Shown here piece after piece: positions 46,270-55,338 of a DNA stretch of 64,000 nucleotides. Made by a program: the position numbers and the translations under genes. The notes below the pieces were generated by a model. It made no database searches. It was given only the letters and a program-made list of their open reading frames with translations, and had not been told where the DNA came from. Where the stretch lies: assembly GCF_900104525.1 (NCBI RefSeq), contig NZ_LT629711.1, positions 1,674,001 to 1,738,000 of the forward strand. The letters are read 5' to 3'. This stretch comes from Pedococcus dokdonensis. Lineage in GTDB: Bacteria; Actinomycetota; Actinomycetes; Actinomycetales; Dermatophilaceae. Position 1 is the stretch's first letter, and each line of letters starts with the position of its first letter.

Positions 46270-47173
46270 ATGGAGACCGACGGACCGCCCGCGATGAGGC
46301 AGCTGCGCCTGCGGTATGCCGGCACCTGCACCGTCTGCGCCGCGGACCTCCCAGCCCGGACCACAGCGATCTACGACCGGGGATCCAAGTCCGTCCGTTG
46401 CCTCGACTGCGATCCCACCGCACACCTGGTTGACCCGGTCGTTGTCGACGTCCGAGAAGTGTCTCCTCCCCCTCCGGGCGCGGACGTACGACCGGCCGAA
46501 GTGTCGACGCCCGGTGAGCCAGCAGCGGGCGGGACAGCTGGCGCGTCGGCGCGCCGCGAGTACGAGCGCCGCAAGGCACTCCGCGAGGACCGCGTCCGTA
46601 CGGCGCACCCAAAGCTGGGCGGCCTGCTCCTCGCCGTGTTCGATGATCCGCAGTCGACCCGCGCTTGGGACCAGGGCGCCATCGGCGAAGAACGTCTCGG
46701 CCACCGGCTCGACGGCCTCATCGACGAGGGTGTGGCCATCCTTCACGATCGACGGATCCCGAAGGCCAAAGCCAACATCGACCACAGCGGTGACGAGCAA
46801 CGGGGTGTGGGTCATTGACGCCAAGCGCTACAAAGGGCGACCGACGCTTCGCGTCGAAGGCGGGATCATGCGACCGCGGGTCGAGCGACTCCTCGTAGGC
46901 CGCCGTGACTGCACCAAGCTCGTCGACGGTGTCGCCAAGCAGATGGTGCTGGTCGCCGAGGCCCTCGCGGCCGAGGGGCTCTCGGCGCCAGTCAAGGGTG
47001 CGCTGGCCTTCGTCGACGCCGACTGGCCACTCATCGGAGGTTCCTTCACCATACGAGGGCTTCAAGTCCTCTGGCCCAAACGATTGGCCAAGATGCTCGC
47101 GGAGCCGGGCGAGGAGGTCGCGGACGTCACCGCTATCCACAAGGCCTTGGCATGCCGCTTTCCACCAGCCTGA
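46270..47173 (+). pseudogene. NERD-domain (nuclease-related) protein, frameshifted
   Basis: The first frame opens with a treble-clef-like piece (YAGTCTVCAADLPARTTAIY and VRCLDCDP, two CxxC pairs), then a charged linker and GAIGEERLGHRLDGLIDEGV, LHDRRIPKAKANIDH. The rest of the NERD core (SNGVWVIDAKRYKGRPTLRV, KLVDGVAKQMVLVAEAL) is in the next frame to 47173. The shift is near 46,785, where two bases seem lost. NERD domains resemble Holliday-junction and restriction-type nucleases. It is probably broken, unless read by frameshifting or mis-sequenced. It is divergent from the relaxase. Confidence 0.75.
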
Positions 47174-47289
47174 CCGCCAGCGCCCTCCGCAAGTCTCCGG
47201 CCGGTTTGCACAGATCGCTACTGGTCCGAGTCGCATGGTGCCCCCTTACAGCGGTTGTCCACGTATGGACATAAGGAGGGAGGGCTGGG

Positions 47290-47544
47290 ATGAGTAGGTT
47301 CCAGAATGACGAGGGGGCGCGCCGCCGGCTGTTGGACGCGCAGCGTGCCGAGTCAGGGGCGCTCCGAGCGGTGATGGCAGTCGAGCGCAGGAAGCACAGC
47401 GCCCAGGAGCGCCTCGACGCCGTGGACGGCGAACTCGCTGAGGCTCAGGCCATGCTGGTGTCGATCTCCGGCTTGAGCCGAGCCGCGCAACTCCTCGAGG
47501 CGGATGAGCGCGAACTGAAGCAGCGGGTGAAGCGAACCGACTAG
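47290..47544 (+). CDS. small coiled-coil protein of unknown function
   Basis: An 84-residue, almost fully helical and highly charged protein (ARRRLLDAQRAESGALRAVM, RRKHSAQERLDAVDGELAEA). ATG 47290 is preceded by an AAGGAGGGAGGG tract. There are no membrane segments or cysteines. Its place between the NERD and XRE genes suggests a conjugation-module accessory gene. I do not recognise the family. Confidence 0.6.
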   Translation: MSRFQNDEGARRRLLDAQRAESGALRAVMAVERRKHSAQERLDAVDGELAEAQAMLVSISGLSRAAQLLEADERELKQRVKRTD

Positions 47545-47554
47545 GAGGCGCGCC

Positions 47555-48799
47555 TCAGTGGGGCCCGGAGTCCTTGACCGGATGTCCGAGCAGGTAGATA
47601 TGGCGACCGAAGTCGACGGCGCTCTCGCTGTGCGGATGCAGACGCACCAGCTCATCCGCGACCTCGCTGCCAACCATGAGCAGCGACGGCAGCGACCGAC
47701 GGTCACCGGCGAGCCCAGCCTCCGCGGCTGACGTCGCCTGATCGACCTCACCATTCCGCGCGAGCACCGTGGCCCTGGTGAGTTCTGCCTCTGAGAGTCG
47801 CATCGGCGAGATGACCTCGCCACCGGGTGAGGTACTCGTCGCGGTCACCGCATCGGCCATCGCCATCGCGAGTGCATCGTCGCCGACTGCGCGGTAGCAG
47901 TCCATGGCGTAGAAGTCGAACTTCGCTGGGTCCACCTGGAAGTGGTTGCGCGGGTTGGTTGGGTAGTCCATCCGGTCCAACAGGTCTCGCCCACGGTCGA
48001 GCGCGAGCTCGACCTCTCGGCGCCTGCCAAGACGTGCCCACGCCTTGGCAGACTGAGCCTCGAGCTGTACCGCCACCGAGTGCTCGCGGGTCTCGCGCAG
48101 CCCGACCTTGGCGGCCTCCAGGACGCCGTAGTAGTCGCCGCGGGTCAGGGCCATCCATGCACGGATCTCCTGCGCCCATCCGAGGATCTCGCGGTGGCCA
48201 ATTTCTTTGGCGAGCATGATCGCACCAGCTCGAGCCTTCTCGGCACTCCGCTCGTCGCCCTGGTCGTAGTGCAGACACGCCACCAGCAGCGAAAGCCAGC
48301 CCGCGAGTGCGTAGATCTCGCCGAGCTGTTGATAGCGCATGGGCTTGTCCTTCAATGCGGCGATCTCCGCGAGCCAGCGTTGCGCCTCGTCCAGCACCTC
48401 CTCTCCGGGCCGTGAGGCGTAGTCAGTGCACAGCCGATCCGTCATGACCTGCGCCAACTCCAGGGTGGCCGGGTCCACGCTGGAGGCACGCAGCCGTTGC
48501 ACAAGTTCGAGGGTCTCGTCGTCACTGAGATGTGGGGGCGCAGCGACGGGTCCAGACGGCCCAAAGTACGCGTCGACCGCGGTGCCGAACATCGCCGCGA
48601 TGGCCTGCTGGTTCTCTTTGGCCGGCACGCCCTTGATGGCGCCGCGCTCCCAGCGCTTCCACGCAGTCAGGACCGATTCGAAGTCGTCCGGAACATGGTG
48701 GTCGGCGTGCACGATGAACTCCCGGACGGCCTGCGCTTGCGAAAACCCCCGGGTCTCACGGTCTCGTCTGAGCCGTTGCCACCACTCCTGTGACGCCAT
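47555..48799 (-). CDS. XRE-family regulator with TPR-like C-terminal domain
   Basis: A 414-residue cytosolic regulator. The N-terminal 80 residues contain a helix-turn-helix-like region (RLRRDRETRGFSQAQAVREF, LTAWKRWERGAIKGVPAKEN). Residues 110-400 are repeated helix pairs such as QLGEIYALAGWLSLLVACLH and SVAVQLEAQSAKAWARLGRR, resembling tetratricopeptide repeats. This plan recalls SCO-type and quorum-like regulators of actinobacterial conjugative elements. ATG 48799 begins the HTH domain; a longer frame is open upstream but is not protein-like. It is divergent from the next operon and may regulate it. Confidence 0.82.
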   Translation of the reverse strand: MASQEWWQRLRRDRETRGFSQAQAVREFIVHADHHVPDDFESVLTAWKRWERGAIKGVPAKENQQAIAAMFGTAVDAYFGPSGPVAAPPHLSDDETLELVQRLRASSVDPATLELAQVMTDRLCTDYASRPGEEVLDEAQRWLAEIAALKDKPMRYQQLGEIYALAGWLSLLVACLHYDQGDERSAEKARAGAIMLAKEIGHREILGWAQEIRAWMALTRGDYYGVLEAAKVGLRETREHSVAVQLEAQSAKAWARLGRRREVELALDRGRDLLDRMDYPTNPRNHFQVDPAKFDFYAMDCYRAVGDDALAMAMADAVTATSTSPGGEVISPMRLSEAELTRATVLARNGEVDQATSAAEAGLAGDRRSLPSLLMVGSEVADELVRLHPHSESAVDFGRHIYLLGHPVKDSGPH

Positions 48800-48876
48800 C
48801 AACCACCCTTCCTGCTGTGGCAGATCCTTGCGGATGGAGTCACTTGCGAAGGTAACACACAGGGACATGGGGGACA

Positions 48877-48903
48877 TTGACGTTATCCCCAGCTGTGTAC
48901 CTT
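48877..48903 (+). promoter_or_regulatory. divergent promoter region of the conjugation operon
   Basis: TTGACG at 48877-48882 is a good -35 hexamer, with TACCTT about 15-16 bases further as a weak -10, reading towards the operon at 48972. The same short interval has two GGGACAT copies that could bind the divergent XRE regulator. Confidence 0.35.
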
Positions 48904-48971
48904 TTGTCGCGCTATCCCCCCGGTGAGAGTAAGCATCGTAGGAGCACAACTTTGGAGCCGAGGGGGCAATC

Positions 48972-49481
48972 ATGAAAGCGCTGACCACACAGTCGAATCC
49001 CGTTGCGGGACAGTCGTTCTCCAACCCGACGGAACACGGTTCGTTCCGAAAGCATCCGTTCGAAGACCAAGCCGATAACCAGGAGAAGGCCGGCCGGGTG
49101 ATCCACAAGGCTTTGCAGGCCTGCCCGAGCCTTGGTGAAGAGTCACCCGCACGTGACGTGCTGTGGATGACCGTTCAGGAAGAGATCTGCACCACGACGC
49201 CGAGGATGATCCAGCCGTTTGGATCCAAGAGGCCGTTTCTCGTGACACAGGAGCACGCGACTGAGGAGCTCATCACGGCGATGACGTGGCTGACGGCGCA
49301 CGAGGCCGAGGCGCGCTCCTACTCGCCGCTCCACCTTTTCGTGATGCTTCGTGGCGTAGCCACCAGGAGTAGCAGCGGTTCGGCACGCGCGGCGCAAGCG
49401 GACTCGCTTTGCGGCATCACCGACGTGCCGCAGGGCTGCTTGCTCAAGCGTGGATCCGCCGATGAGGTGGATGCGGCATGA
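48972..49481 (+). CDS. conserved conjugation-associated protein, function unknown
   Basis: A 169-residue protein starting at ATG 48972 after GAGGGGG. The middle is helical (TEELITAMTWLTAHEAEARS) and there are two Cys near each end (HKALQACPSL, SLCGITDVPQGCLL). No membrane segment or known motif is visible. It opens an operon divergent from the XRE regulator and overlaps the next gene by four bases (ATGA). The context suggests a role in transfer or its control. Confidence 0.6.
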   Translation: MKALTTQSNPVAGQSFSNPTEHGSFRKHPFEDQADNQEKAGRVIHKALQACPSLGEESPARDVLWMTVQEEICTTTPRMIQPFGSKRPFLVTQEHATEELITAMTWLTAHEAEARSYSPLHLFVMLRGVATRSSSGSARAAQADSLCGITDVPQGCLLKRGSADEVDAA

Positions 49482-49879
49482 CCTCCGACGGAAGCTTCGA
49501 GGTGTGGGTGTCGGACGAAGCCGGGATGAGCTCGCCCGAACTAGGGGAGCTCAAGCTGACTGCATCCTTCGATGTCTATGTCTCCCGACTGGAGATCGCC
49601 CGCCAGCGCGGCGCCGAGGACCCACTGGCGACGATCTCGCCATGCGCGGCCGGTGGGAACTCTCGCGCTTGCACGCGCGGGATGCTGGCGCAGCTCGGCT
49701 ACACCGCAGCGGAGCTGCGCGTTGTGCACCGGCTCATGGCCGGCTCCGCAAGTGGGTGGCCGGGTCTCATCAGGCTGTATGCCGCAGGGTCACCGTTGAG
49801 CGCAGCGCAACGCGAGTACGTCCGCCGACAGGTCCACCTCGTCATCCGGCGGTCGCAGCCGTCCGCCTCAAGGCAGTAA
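49478..49879 (+). CDS. small hypothetical protein of the conjugation operon
   Basis: A 133-residue protein whose ATG overlaps the preceding stop (ATGA). It is soluble, with SFDVYVSRLEIARQRGAEDP and GYTAAELRVVHRLMAGSASG. No family is recognised. Its last 38 bases overlap the convergent PH-like gene. Confidence 0.55.
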   Translation: MTSDGSFEVWVSDEAGMSSPELGELKLTASFDVYVSRLEIARQRGAEDPLATISPCAAGGNSRACTRGMLAQLGYTAAELRVVHRLMAGSASGWPGLIRLYAAGSPLSAAQREYVRRQVHLVIRRSQPSASRQ

Positions 49880-50339
49880 GTGCCGGGTGAGTCGTCAGCG
49901 CACTGACCCCATAGAGGCTGGCGATGCCGGCGACAGCCACCAAGGCTGCGCCGGGTCCGGTCACTGCGCGGGGCGCGCCGTCCCCATAGTCGAGAACGAC
50001 ATGTTCCCGTTCGAGATCGGGGTCGAAGCCCACAAGGGATCCCCACCACAGCGAGAACACCTCACCGCTGTGCAGCCGGACCAGCAACCGCCGACTTGTC
50101 AGGAGAGCCTGACCTGGTGACGCAGCGCTCCATGCACCATCCACCTTCACCCTGAACCAGAGCCTCTCGAGACGTCGCCACGCGGTCTCGTCGGGCTCGA
50201 GGACGACTCGCATCGCCACAGGGTCCACATGTACGCCCGGCTCCAGCCCGGCGACCTCCATCGCCAGCCGGCGAGCATCATCGCGGGCATAGATGACTCG
50301 ACTCTCCGCATATTCGGCGGTGCGCCGCTTGCCGCTCAT
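49842..50339 (-). CDS. PH-like / DUF-type protein with hydrophobic tail
   Basis: A 165-residue protein. The central part reads GVHVDPVAMRVVLEPDETAW, then ALLTSRRLLVRLHSGEVFSL and a WWGSLVGFDPD strand, which looks like a beta-rich PH-like fold with a typical LTSRRLLV strand. A weakly hydrophobic end (ALVAVAGIASLYGVSAL) follows. It is on the opposite strand from the operon and overlaps the end of the previous gene. Function unknown. Confidence 0.6.
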   Translation of the reverse strand: MSGKRRTAEYAESRVIYARDDARRLAMEVAGLEPGVHVDPVAMRVVLEPDETAWRRLERLWFRVKVDGAWSAASPGQALLTSRRLLVRLHSGEVFSLWWGSLVGFDPDLEREHVVLDYGDGAPRAVTGPGAALVAVAGIASLYGVSALTTHPALTALRRTAATAG

Positions 50340-50434
50340 CGGTCCTCCCGCGCTCGTGATCAAACCACTGTGCCCCCAAACACCGACAGCCGCGAGCCCT
50401 GCGTATGTTGCCCCTTGTTGCCGGTTGACCTGAC

Positions 50435-51508
50435 GTGCCGATTGCCAAGTTGACCACCGCCGCGCTTGCGCTACTGCTCGGACTTATCGGTGCCGTGCTA
50501 CTTCTCGTCTGCGTGGCTAGCACGGACTCGACGCGCCTGCCGATCTGTGCAACTTCCGGCCCCGTCAGCGGCCTATCCGTGGTCCAGGCCCAGAACGCGC
50601 GCACGATCGCGGCCACCGCACTGGATCGTGGCGGTCAGCGGGCTGCGCTCATAGCCGTGGCGGTGGCCCTCGCGGAGTCGGACCTGCGGGTTTTGGGCAA
50701 TCCAAGCGTGGTGGACGCGAACCTGGTGCCCAACCAGGGCCTCGGGTCCGACCACGACTCCGTGGGTCTGTTCCAGCAGCGCGCTAGCTGGGGCAGCGCC
50801 GCTGCTCGCATGGACCCGGTGACCTCGACGAATGCATTTCTCGACGCGCTATTCGCCGTGGACGGGTGGTCCTCACTGCCGCCTTGGGTCGCCGCTCAGC
50901 AGGTGCAACGCTCCGCCTTCGACGGTCGGCCGGCAACGGCCAACCACGGCTCGACGGTGTACGGCGGAAACTACCTCGCGCAGCTGTCCCTCGCCGATCA
51001 GGTCCTTGAGGCCATCGAAGAGCCGTCGTCCACAGATTCCTGTGCAGGCATTGACAACGTGAACAACATCGTGGCCTCGGGTGGACCGGGTCATGGACTC
51101 CCAGCTGACTACGAGCTCCCACTAGGTGTCTCGCCTGCTGCGAGGATCGCGGTCAGCTACGCGCTTGCCCAGCGCGGAAAGCCGTACCTATGGGGAGGGA
51201 CCGGACCCGACCGGTTCGACTGTTCTGGACTGACCATGTCCGCGTGGGGAGTCGCCAGTCACCGGCTCGGGCGAACCACGTGGGATCAGATGAGGGACGG
51301 CACGCCCACCACGATCGCCCGCTTGCGTCCGGGCGACCTCGTGCTCACTCCTGGCAGCGGAGGCTCCCTCGCTTCGCCCGCGCACATGGGTATGTACATC
51401 GGCGATGGCCTCGTCGTCCAGGCCCCCAAGACCGGTGACGTCGTCAAGGTGACGCCCCTGTCCGCGTTCACCTCCAGGGGCATCTCTGCCCTGAGGCACA
51501 TCGCGTGA
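50435..51508 (+). CDS. bifunctional lytic protein, NlpC/P60 with lysozyme-like domain
   Basis: A 357-residue exported cell-wall enzyme of a type IV secretion system. A signal/anchor (LTTAALALLLGLIGAVLLLV) is followed by a transglycosylase-like helical part (AVALAESDLRVLGNPS, LGSDHDSVGLFQQRASWGSA). The C-terminal NlpC/P60 peptidase has the nucleophile Cys263 (DRFDCSGLTMSAWG), His in SPAHMGMYIGDGLVVQAP and the third polar residue nearby. It would open peptidoglycan for the transfer channel. GTG 50435 is the start. It is the first gene of the six-gene transfer operon. Confidence 0.92.
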   Translation: MPIAKLTTAALALLLGLIGAVLLLVCVASTDSTRLPICATSGPVSGLSVVQAQNARTIAATALDRGGQRAALIAVAVALAESDLRVLGNPSVVDANLVPNQGLGSDHDSVGLFQQRASWGSAAARMDPVTSTNAFLDALFAVDGWSSLPPWVAAQQVQRSAFDGRPATANHGSTVYGGNYLAQLSLADQVLEAIEEPSSTDSCAGIDNVNNIVASGGPGHGLPADYELPLGVSPAARIAVSYALAQRGKPYLWGGTGPDRFDCSGLTMSAWGVASHRLGRTTWDQMRDGTPTTIARLRPGDLVLTPGSGGSLASPAHMGMYIGDGLVVQAPKTGDVVKVTPLSAFTSRGISALRHIA

Positions 51509-51588
51509 GCGACGAATGCTGCCCCCTCACCATCCGTAGACCAATCACGCGCGGGATCGGCCCGCCACCACCAGAGAGAGGCAAGGTC

Positions 51589-51873
51589 ATGGTTGTTCCA
51601 TCAATCGATGTTCAGCCCAACGGCGACGGGCTTCCAGGCATCACTGCGCTGAGCCACATGGTTGGCGCGCTGCTCACCTTCGGACTGGTGGCCGCCGTTG
51701 CCGGGGTGGCAATCGCAGCAATCACGTGGGCGATCGGCTCGAACTCCTCCAACCCCCACATCGCCGGGCGTGGCAAGAACGGCGTACTTGTCGCCGGCGC
51801 GGCCGCCCTGCTCATCGGCGCTGCCAACACCTTGGTCAACTTCTTCAACAACGCTGGAGCGGCGATCCACTGA
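51589..51873 (+). CDS. small two-helix T4SS subunit (DUF6112-like, VirB2-like)
   Basis: A 94-residue protein with two membrane helices: LTFGLVAAVAGVAIAAITWA and KNGVLVAGAAALLIGAANTL, joined by a short polar loop. This is the size and plan of VirB2/TrbC-type pilin subunits and of the DUF6112 proteins in actinobacterial conjugation loci. ATG 51589 follows GAGAGAGG. Its stop shares a base with the next start (TGATG). Confidence 0.75.
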   Translation: MVVPSIDVQPNGDGLPGITALSHMVGALLTFGLVAAVAGVAIAAITWAIGSNSSNPHIAGRGKNGVLVAGAAALLIGAANTLVNFFNNAGAAIH

Positions 51874-52697
51874 TGTCCAGGTATCCACGTTCTCGAACGC
51901 GGTTCCGCGTCGTCGGCGCGACGGTCGCCATCCTCACCGTGCTAGTCGCGAGCACTGTCCTTGGGGTCTCCTTCGTGATGGGCGACGAACGCGAGGGTGC
52001 CACCCAGCACAGGGAAGTCACCCAATCTCCATCCCCGCCCACAGCTACTCACACTGGCGAACCCCGCACTGCGGCGGAGCAACCCGGCATACGAAACGGC
52101 GAGCTCGATGCGGATATCGCAAGGCTTCGCGCGTTACCCGCGACGGCCACTGGCTCCCCGCTACCGAGAATCGATGGCGATGCGACGCAGCAGCCGGACC
52201 TTTACGCGGCTGAGTTCACTCGACGGCTGCTGACCCAGAACTACGGCAAGTCGCGGCAGGCATGGCTGTCGTGGGTACAGAGCGAGTCAGCCCGCACAGA
52301 GGAGCCACTTGTGGTGGGACTCGTCCCGCCCGAGCTACGGGATAGGTGGGCGGTGTTCTCGGTGAGCGACGTGACCGACAGCGCGGCTCCGATTCCGACA
52401 GCGGAGGAGTGGGCAAGGCTTTCCCAGCAGTCCGGCCGGACCACGGTCCTGGTGCAGCGCGTCAGCGAACCAATGGCGTGGACCAACGCAGTCGAAGCCG
52501 GACGAATCACCGACCCGGGCATCACCGCGCGCATCGTCAGTGCCGAAGTGACCCTGACGACTGAGATCGACGGACGCACGCGCCGCGACGTGAACAGCGT
52601 CGAGCTTGGCCTCGAGTTCGAAGGTCCTCCGACCCGCGACGCCTGGGGTTTCGTTGGCGCCGTCACCTACACCGCAATCCCCTTGGGGTCGTCATGA
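51873..52697 (+). CDS. T4SS accessory protein, single-pass membrane
   Basis: A 274-residue protein with an N-terminal membrane anchor (FRVVGATVAILTVLVASTVL), a Ser/Thr/Pro-rich linker and an extracellular beta-rich domain (LLTQNYGKSRQAWLSWVQSE to the end). It resembles VirB8/TcpC-like subunits in plan, though no sequence motif confirms this. It overlaps both neighbours, consistent with coupled expression. Confidence 0.7.
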   Translation: MSRYPRSRTRFRVVGATVAILTVLVASTVLGVSFVMGDEREGATQHREVTQSPSPPTATHTGEPRTAAEQPGIRNGELDADIARLRALPATATGSPLPRIDGDATQQPDLYAAEFTRRLLTQNYGKSRQAWLSWVQSESARTEEPLVVGLVPPELRDRWAVFSVSDVTDSAAPIPTAEEWARLSQQSGRTTVLVQRVSEPMAWTNAVEAGRITDPGITARIVSAEVTLTTEIDGRTRRDVNSVELGLEFEGPPTRDAWGFVGAVTYTAIPLGSS

Positions 52698-53881
52698 GGT
52701 GTGACGGCCTGCAGAAGCTCGACCCGCTCTGCCAAGCCGGCCAATACATCCAAGGTCAGGCGAACAACGCCGTCGACAGCGCGTTCACCCGCGTCGCCAA
52801 CTCTTTCAGCGAGGTCGCGATGAACGCCACGACCTGGCTGTGGCAGCAGATCAACGACGCGACCACCCTCGACCTGCAGGACCCCAAGCTGCTCCGCGAG
52901 ATCGGCACCAGCGCGGCAATCGCTGCCGTACTGTGCCTCGGCCTGTTCGTCATCCAGGTCGTCACTTCGGTGCTGCGTCGCGAGCCGGGCGGTCTCGCCC
53001 GCGCCGTGTCGGGACTGGCCGTCAGCTTTGTCGGTTCCGCCCTCGCCATCGCGGCCACCCGCACACTGCTCGGGGTGGTCGACGCGCTGAGCGCCGGCCA
53101 TGTACAACACGCGCTGGGCACCAACGTCGAAGGCCTCGGGGAGAAGTTCGCGTTCGCACAACTGGGTAACGTCCAGGCTCCCGCCGCAACGCTCCTCCTA
53201 TCACTGGTGATCCTCATCGCCGTGGTCATGGTTTGGGTCGCGATGATGGTCCGCAAGATGGTGCTGATCATCGCCGCCGTCCTCGCCCCACTCGCGTTCG
53301 CGGGCGCCACTGCGGACATCACCCGAGCGTGGGTGCGGCGCTGGGTCGAGTTCGTCTGCGCGATGGTCGTGTCCAAGCTGCTGCTGGTCATCATCCTCAG
53401 CATCGGGCTCGCGGTGTTCAACGGCAGTGGGCAGGACGGCAGCGGCGCAGGCCAGGGCGCAACCCAACTCGCCGCCGGGTCGCTGATCCTCATGATGGGC
53501 GGCTTCGCGCCGTGGATGGCGATGCGGATGTTCTCTTTCGCCGGCGACACCATCCACGCCGCCCACGCCAGCGTCGGACAGGTCACCGCTGGCGGACAGG
53601 CTGTCATCGCCGCTCCGCAAAAGGTGTCCTCGATGGCCTGGACCGCCAGCTCGCTCGGGAGCATGGCCCGCGGTCGCCCGGGCATGGTTGGCCAAACGCC
53701 GGCGGCTCAAGTGGGCGGTCCACGACAGAGTTCCTCGCTGGTCAGCACCAGCGGCGCACCGCAGGCTCCCCCGAAGTTCGATGTCGGCCGCGCCCAGGTG
53801 GCCCAACCCGCACCGGCCAAGACGGTCAACCCGCCCCCTGAGCAGTCGCAGATCAGGTCCCCAGGAGCAAGCCATGACTGA
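52694..53881 (+). CDS. TrbL/VirB6-like membrane channel protein
   Basis: A 395-residue polytopic protein. About six membrane helices lie between residues 75 and 290, among them AAIAAVLCLGLFVIQVVTSV, TLLLSLVILIAVVMVWVAMM and VVSKLLLVIILSIGLAVF. A long Gly/Ala/Pro/Gln-rich soluble tail follows. This is the plan of TrbL/VirB6 inner-membrane channel proteins in actinobacterial conjugation systems. ATG overlaps the previous stop by four bases. Confidence 0.85.
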   Translation: MRCDGLQKLDPLCQAGQYIQGQANNAVDSAFTRVANSFSEVAMNATTWLWQQINDATTLDLQDPKLLREIGTSAAIAAVLCLGLFVIQVVTSVLRREPGGLARAVSGLAVSFVGSALAIAATRTLLGVVDALSAGHVQHALGTNVEGLGEKFAFAQLGNVQAPAATLLLSLVILIAVVMVWVAMMVRKMVLIIAAVLAPLAFAGATADITRAWVRRWVEFVCAMVVSKLLLVIILSIGLAVFNGSGQDGSGAGQGATQLAAGSLILMMGGFAPWMAMRMFSFAGDTIHAAHASVGQVTAGGQAVIAAPQKVSSMAWTASSLGSMARGRPGMVGQTPAAQVGGPRQSSSLVSTSGAPQAPPKFDVGRAQVAQPAPAKTVNPPPEQSQIRSPGASHD

Positions 53882-55331
53882 CACCGCACCCGTCGCCCCG
53901 GCCGCCGCCACCGTGCGATTCGGTCGACTCCCCCAGCGTGGTCTGCTGCTCGGCTTCTCCGCGCCTCGAGTGCTCTGCGTTGCCGGAGCGGCCGCTACCG
54001 CCATCCCCATGCTCTTCACCACCGGCATGCTCGGCGTCGCGGCGTCCGCGCCGTTGTGGCTCACCTTCTTGGTCCTCGCGTTTGCACCTTGGCACGGGCG
54101 TCCCGCGATCGAAACGCTGCCCACTGCCGGCCACTATCTATGGCGTCGCTCATTTGGCCAGACCAAACATCGGGCACGGCCATCCACGCCAAGACCGGCC
54201 GGCACCATGGCCCTTCCCGGCGACCTCGCCGCGCTCCGCTTCCACATTGACGAGGACACCGGCACAGCGATGGTCCACGACCCACACGCTGGCACCCTGA
54301 CGGCAGTCGCACTCATCCGCCACCCGGCCTACGTCCTGCTATCCGCGGAGGAGCAGACCCGTCGCGTGCACGGCTGGGGGCGCGCCCTCGCCACCCTGGC
54401 CAACTCCGGCACCATCGCCCGCATCCAGATCCTCGAGATCTCCCTGCCGGACTCGGGCCAGGGCATCACTGGCTGGTGGGCGACGCATGGACACAAGGAC
54501 ACCAGCCAATGGGCAGTTAGGGAGTACGAGGAACTCATGCGCACCTGCGCCCCGTCCGCCAGCACCCATCGCACCCTCATTGCCCTGTCCCTCGACATGA
54601 GAGCCGCCCGCAGCAGCATCCGACGCCGCGGACGGGGACTCGTCGGAGCGGCGGCTGCGCTGCGTCAGGAGATGAGCTCGCTCGAGGCCGGTCTGCGCGC
54701 CGCTGAGCTCCACCTCGCTTGCTGGCTCGACGAACCCGAACTCTCCGCCACGCTGCGCACCGCCTACGACCCTGCCCACGACGCCTCCACGAACGGCGGG
54801 TCACGATCGCTAGCGACGGCGGGGCCTTTGGCCGTGGACGAACACTGGGATCACCTGCGACACGACACCGGGCGGTCGGCCGTCCTGTGGGTCAACGAGT
54901 GGCCGCGAGTCGACGCAGCGCCATCGTTCCTCCACGCCCTGGTCTTCCGCCCGGGCGTCCGCAAGACCCTCTCGATCACCGCGACCCCAGTCGCCACCGC
55001 CGTTGCGATGAGAGACATCCGTCGCTCCAAGGTCGAGTACGCCACCGACGCGACCCAGAAGGCACGCATCGGCGCCCTCGCCAACCTGTCCGACGAAGCC
55101 GAATGGTGCGACGTCATCGACCGCGAACGCGCCCTGCTCAACGGCCACGCCGACCTTCGATTCACCGGGCTCGTCGCGGTCACCGCGCCATCACAGGACG
55201 AGCTCGAGGCCGCTGTCGCAGAAATGGAGCGGGCCGCCATCCAGAGCGGATGCGAAACCCGTCGCCTGTTCGGCCAACAAGCGCGCGCGTATGCCGCCGC
55301 TGCGCTGCCTCTGGCGCGCAAGGTCAGCTGA
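53874..55331 (+). CDS. SCO6880-family type VII/IV secretion-associated protein
   Basis: A 485-residue protein. Two N-terminal membrane helices (RVLCVAGAAATAIPMLFTTG, PLWLTFLVLAFAPWHGRP) are followed by a large cytoplasmic domain including FGQTKHRARP, HAGTLTAVALIRHPAYVLL and SITATPVATAVAMRDIRRSK. This layout matches the SCO6880 family, conserved next to VirB4-like ATPases in actinobacterial conjugative elements. It overlaps the TrbL-like gene by eight bases. Its exact task in the channel is not established. Confidence 0.87.
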   Translation: MTDTAPVAPAAATVRFGRLPQRGLLLGFSAPRVLCVAGAAATAIPMLFTTGMLGVAASAPLWLTFLVLAFAPWHGRPAIETLPTAGHYLWRRSFGQTKHRARPSTPRPAGTMALPGDLAALRFHIDEDTGTAMVHDPHAGTLTAVALIRHPAYVLLSAEEQTRRVHGWGRALATLANSGTIARIQILEISLPDSGQGITGWWATHGHKDTSQWAVREYEELMRTCAPSASTHRTLIALSLDMRAARSSIRRRGRGLVGAAAALRQEMSSLEAGLRAAELHLACWLDEPELSATLRTAYDPAHDASTNGGSRSLATAGPLAVDEHWDHLRHDTGRSAVLWVNEWPRVDAAPSFLHALVFRPGVRKTLSITATPVATAVAMRDIRRSKVEYATDATQKARIGALANLSDEAEWCDVIDRERALLNGHADLRFTGLVAVTAPSQDELEAAVAEMERAAIQSGCETRRLFGQQARAYAAAALPLARKVS

Positions 55332-55338
55332 GCGCGCC

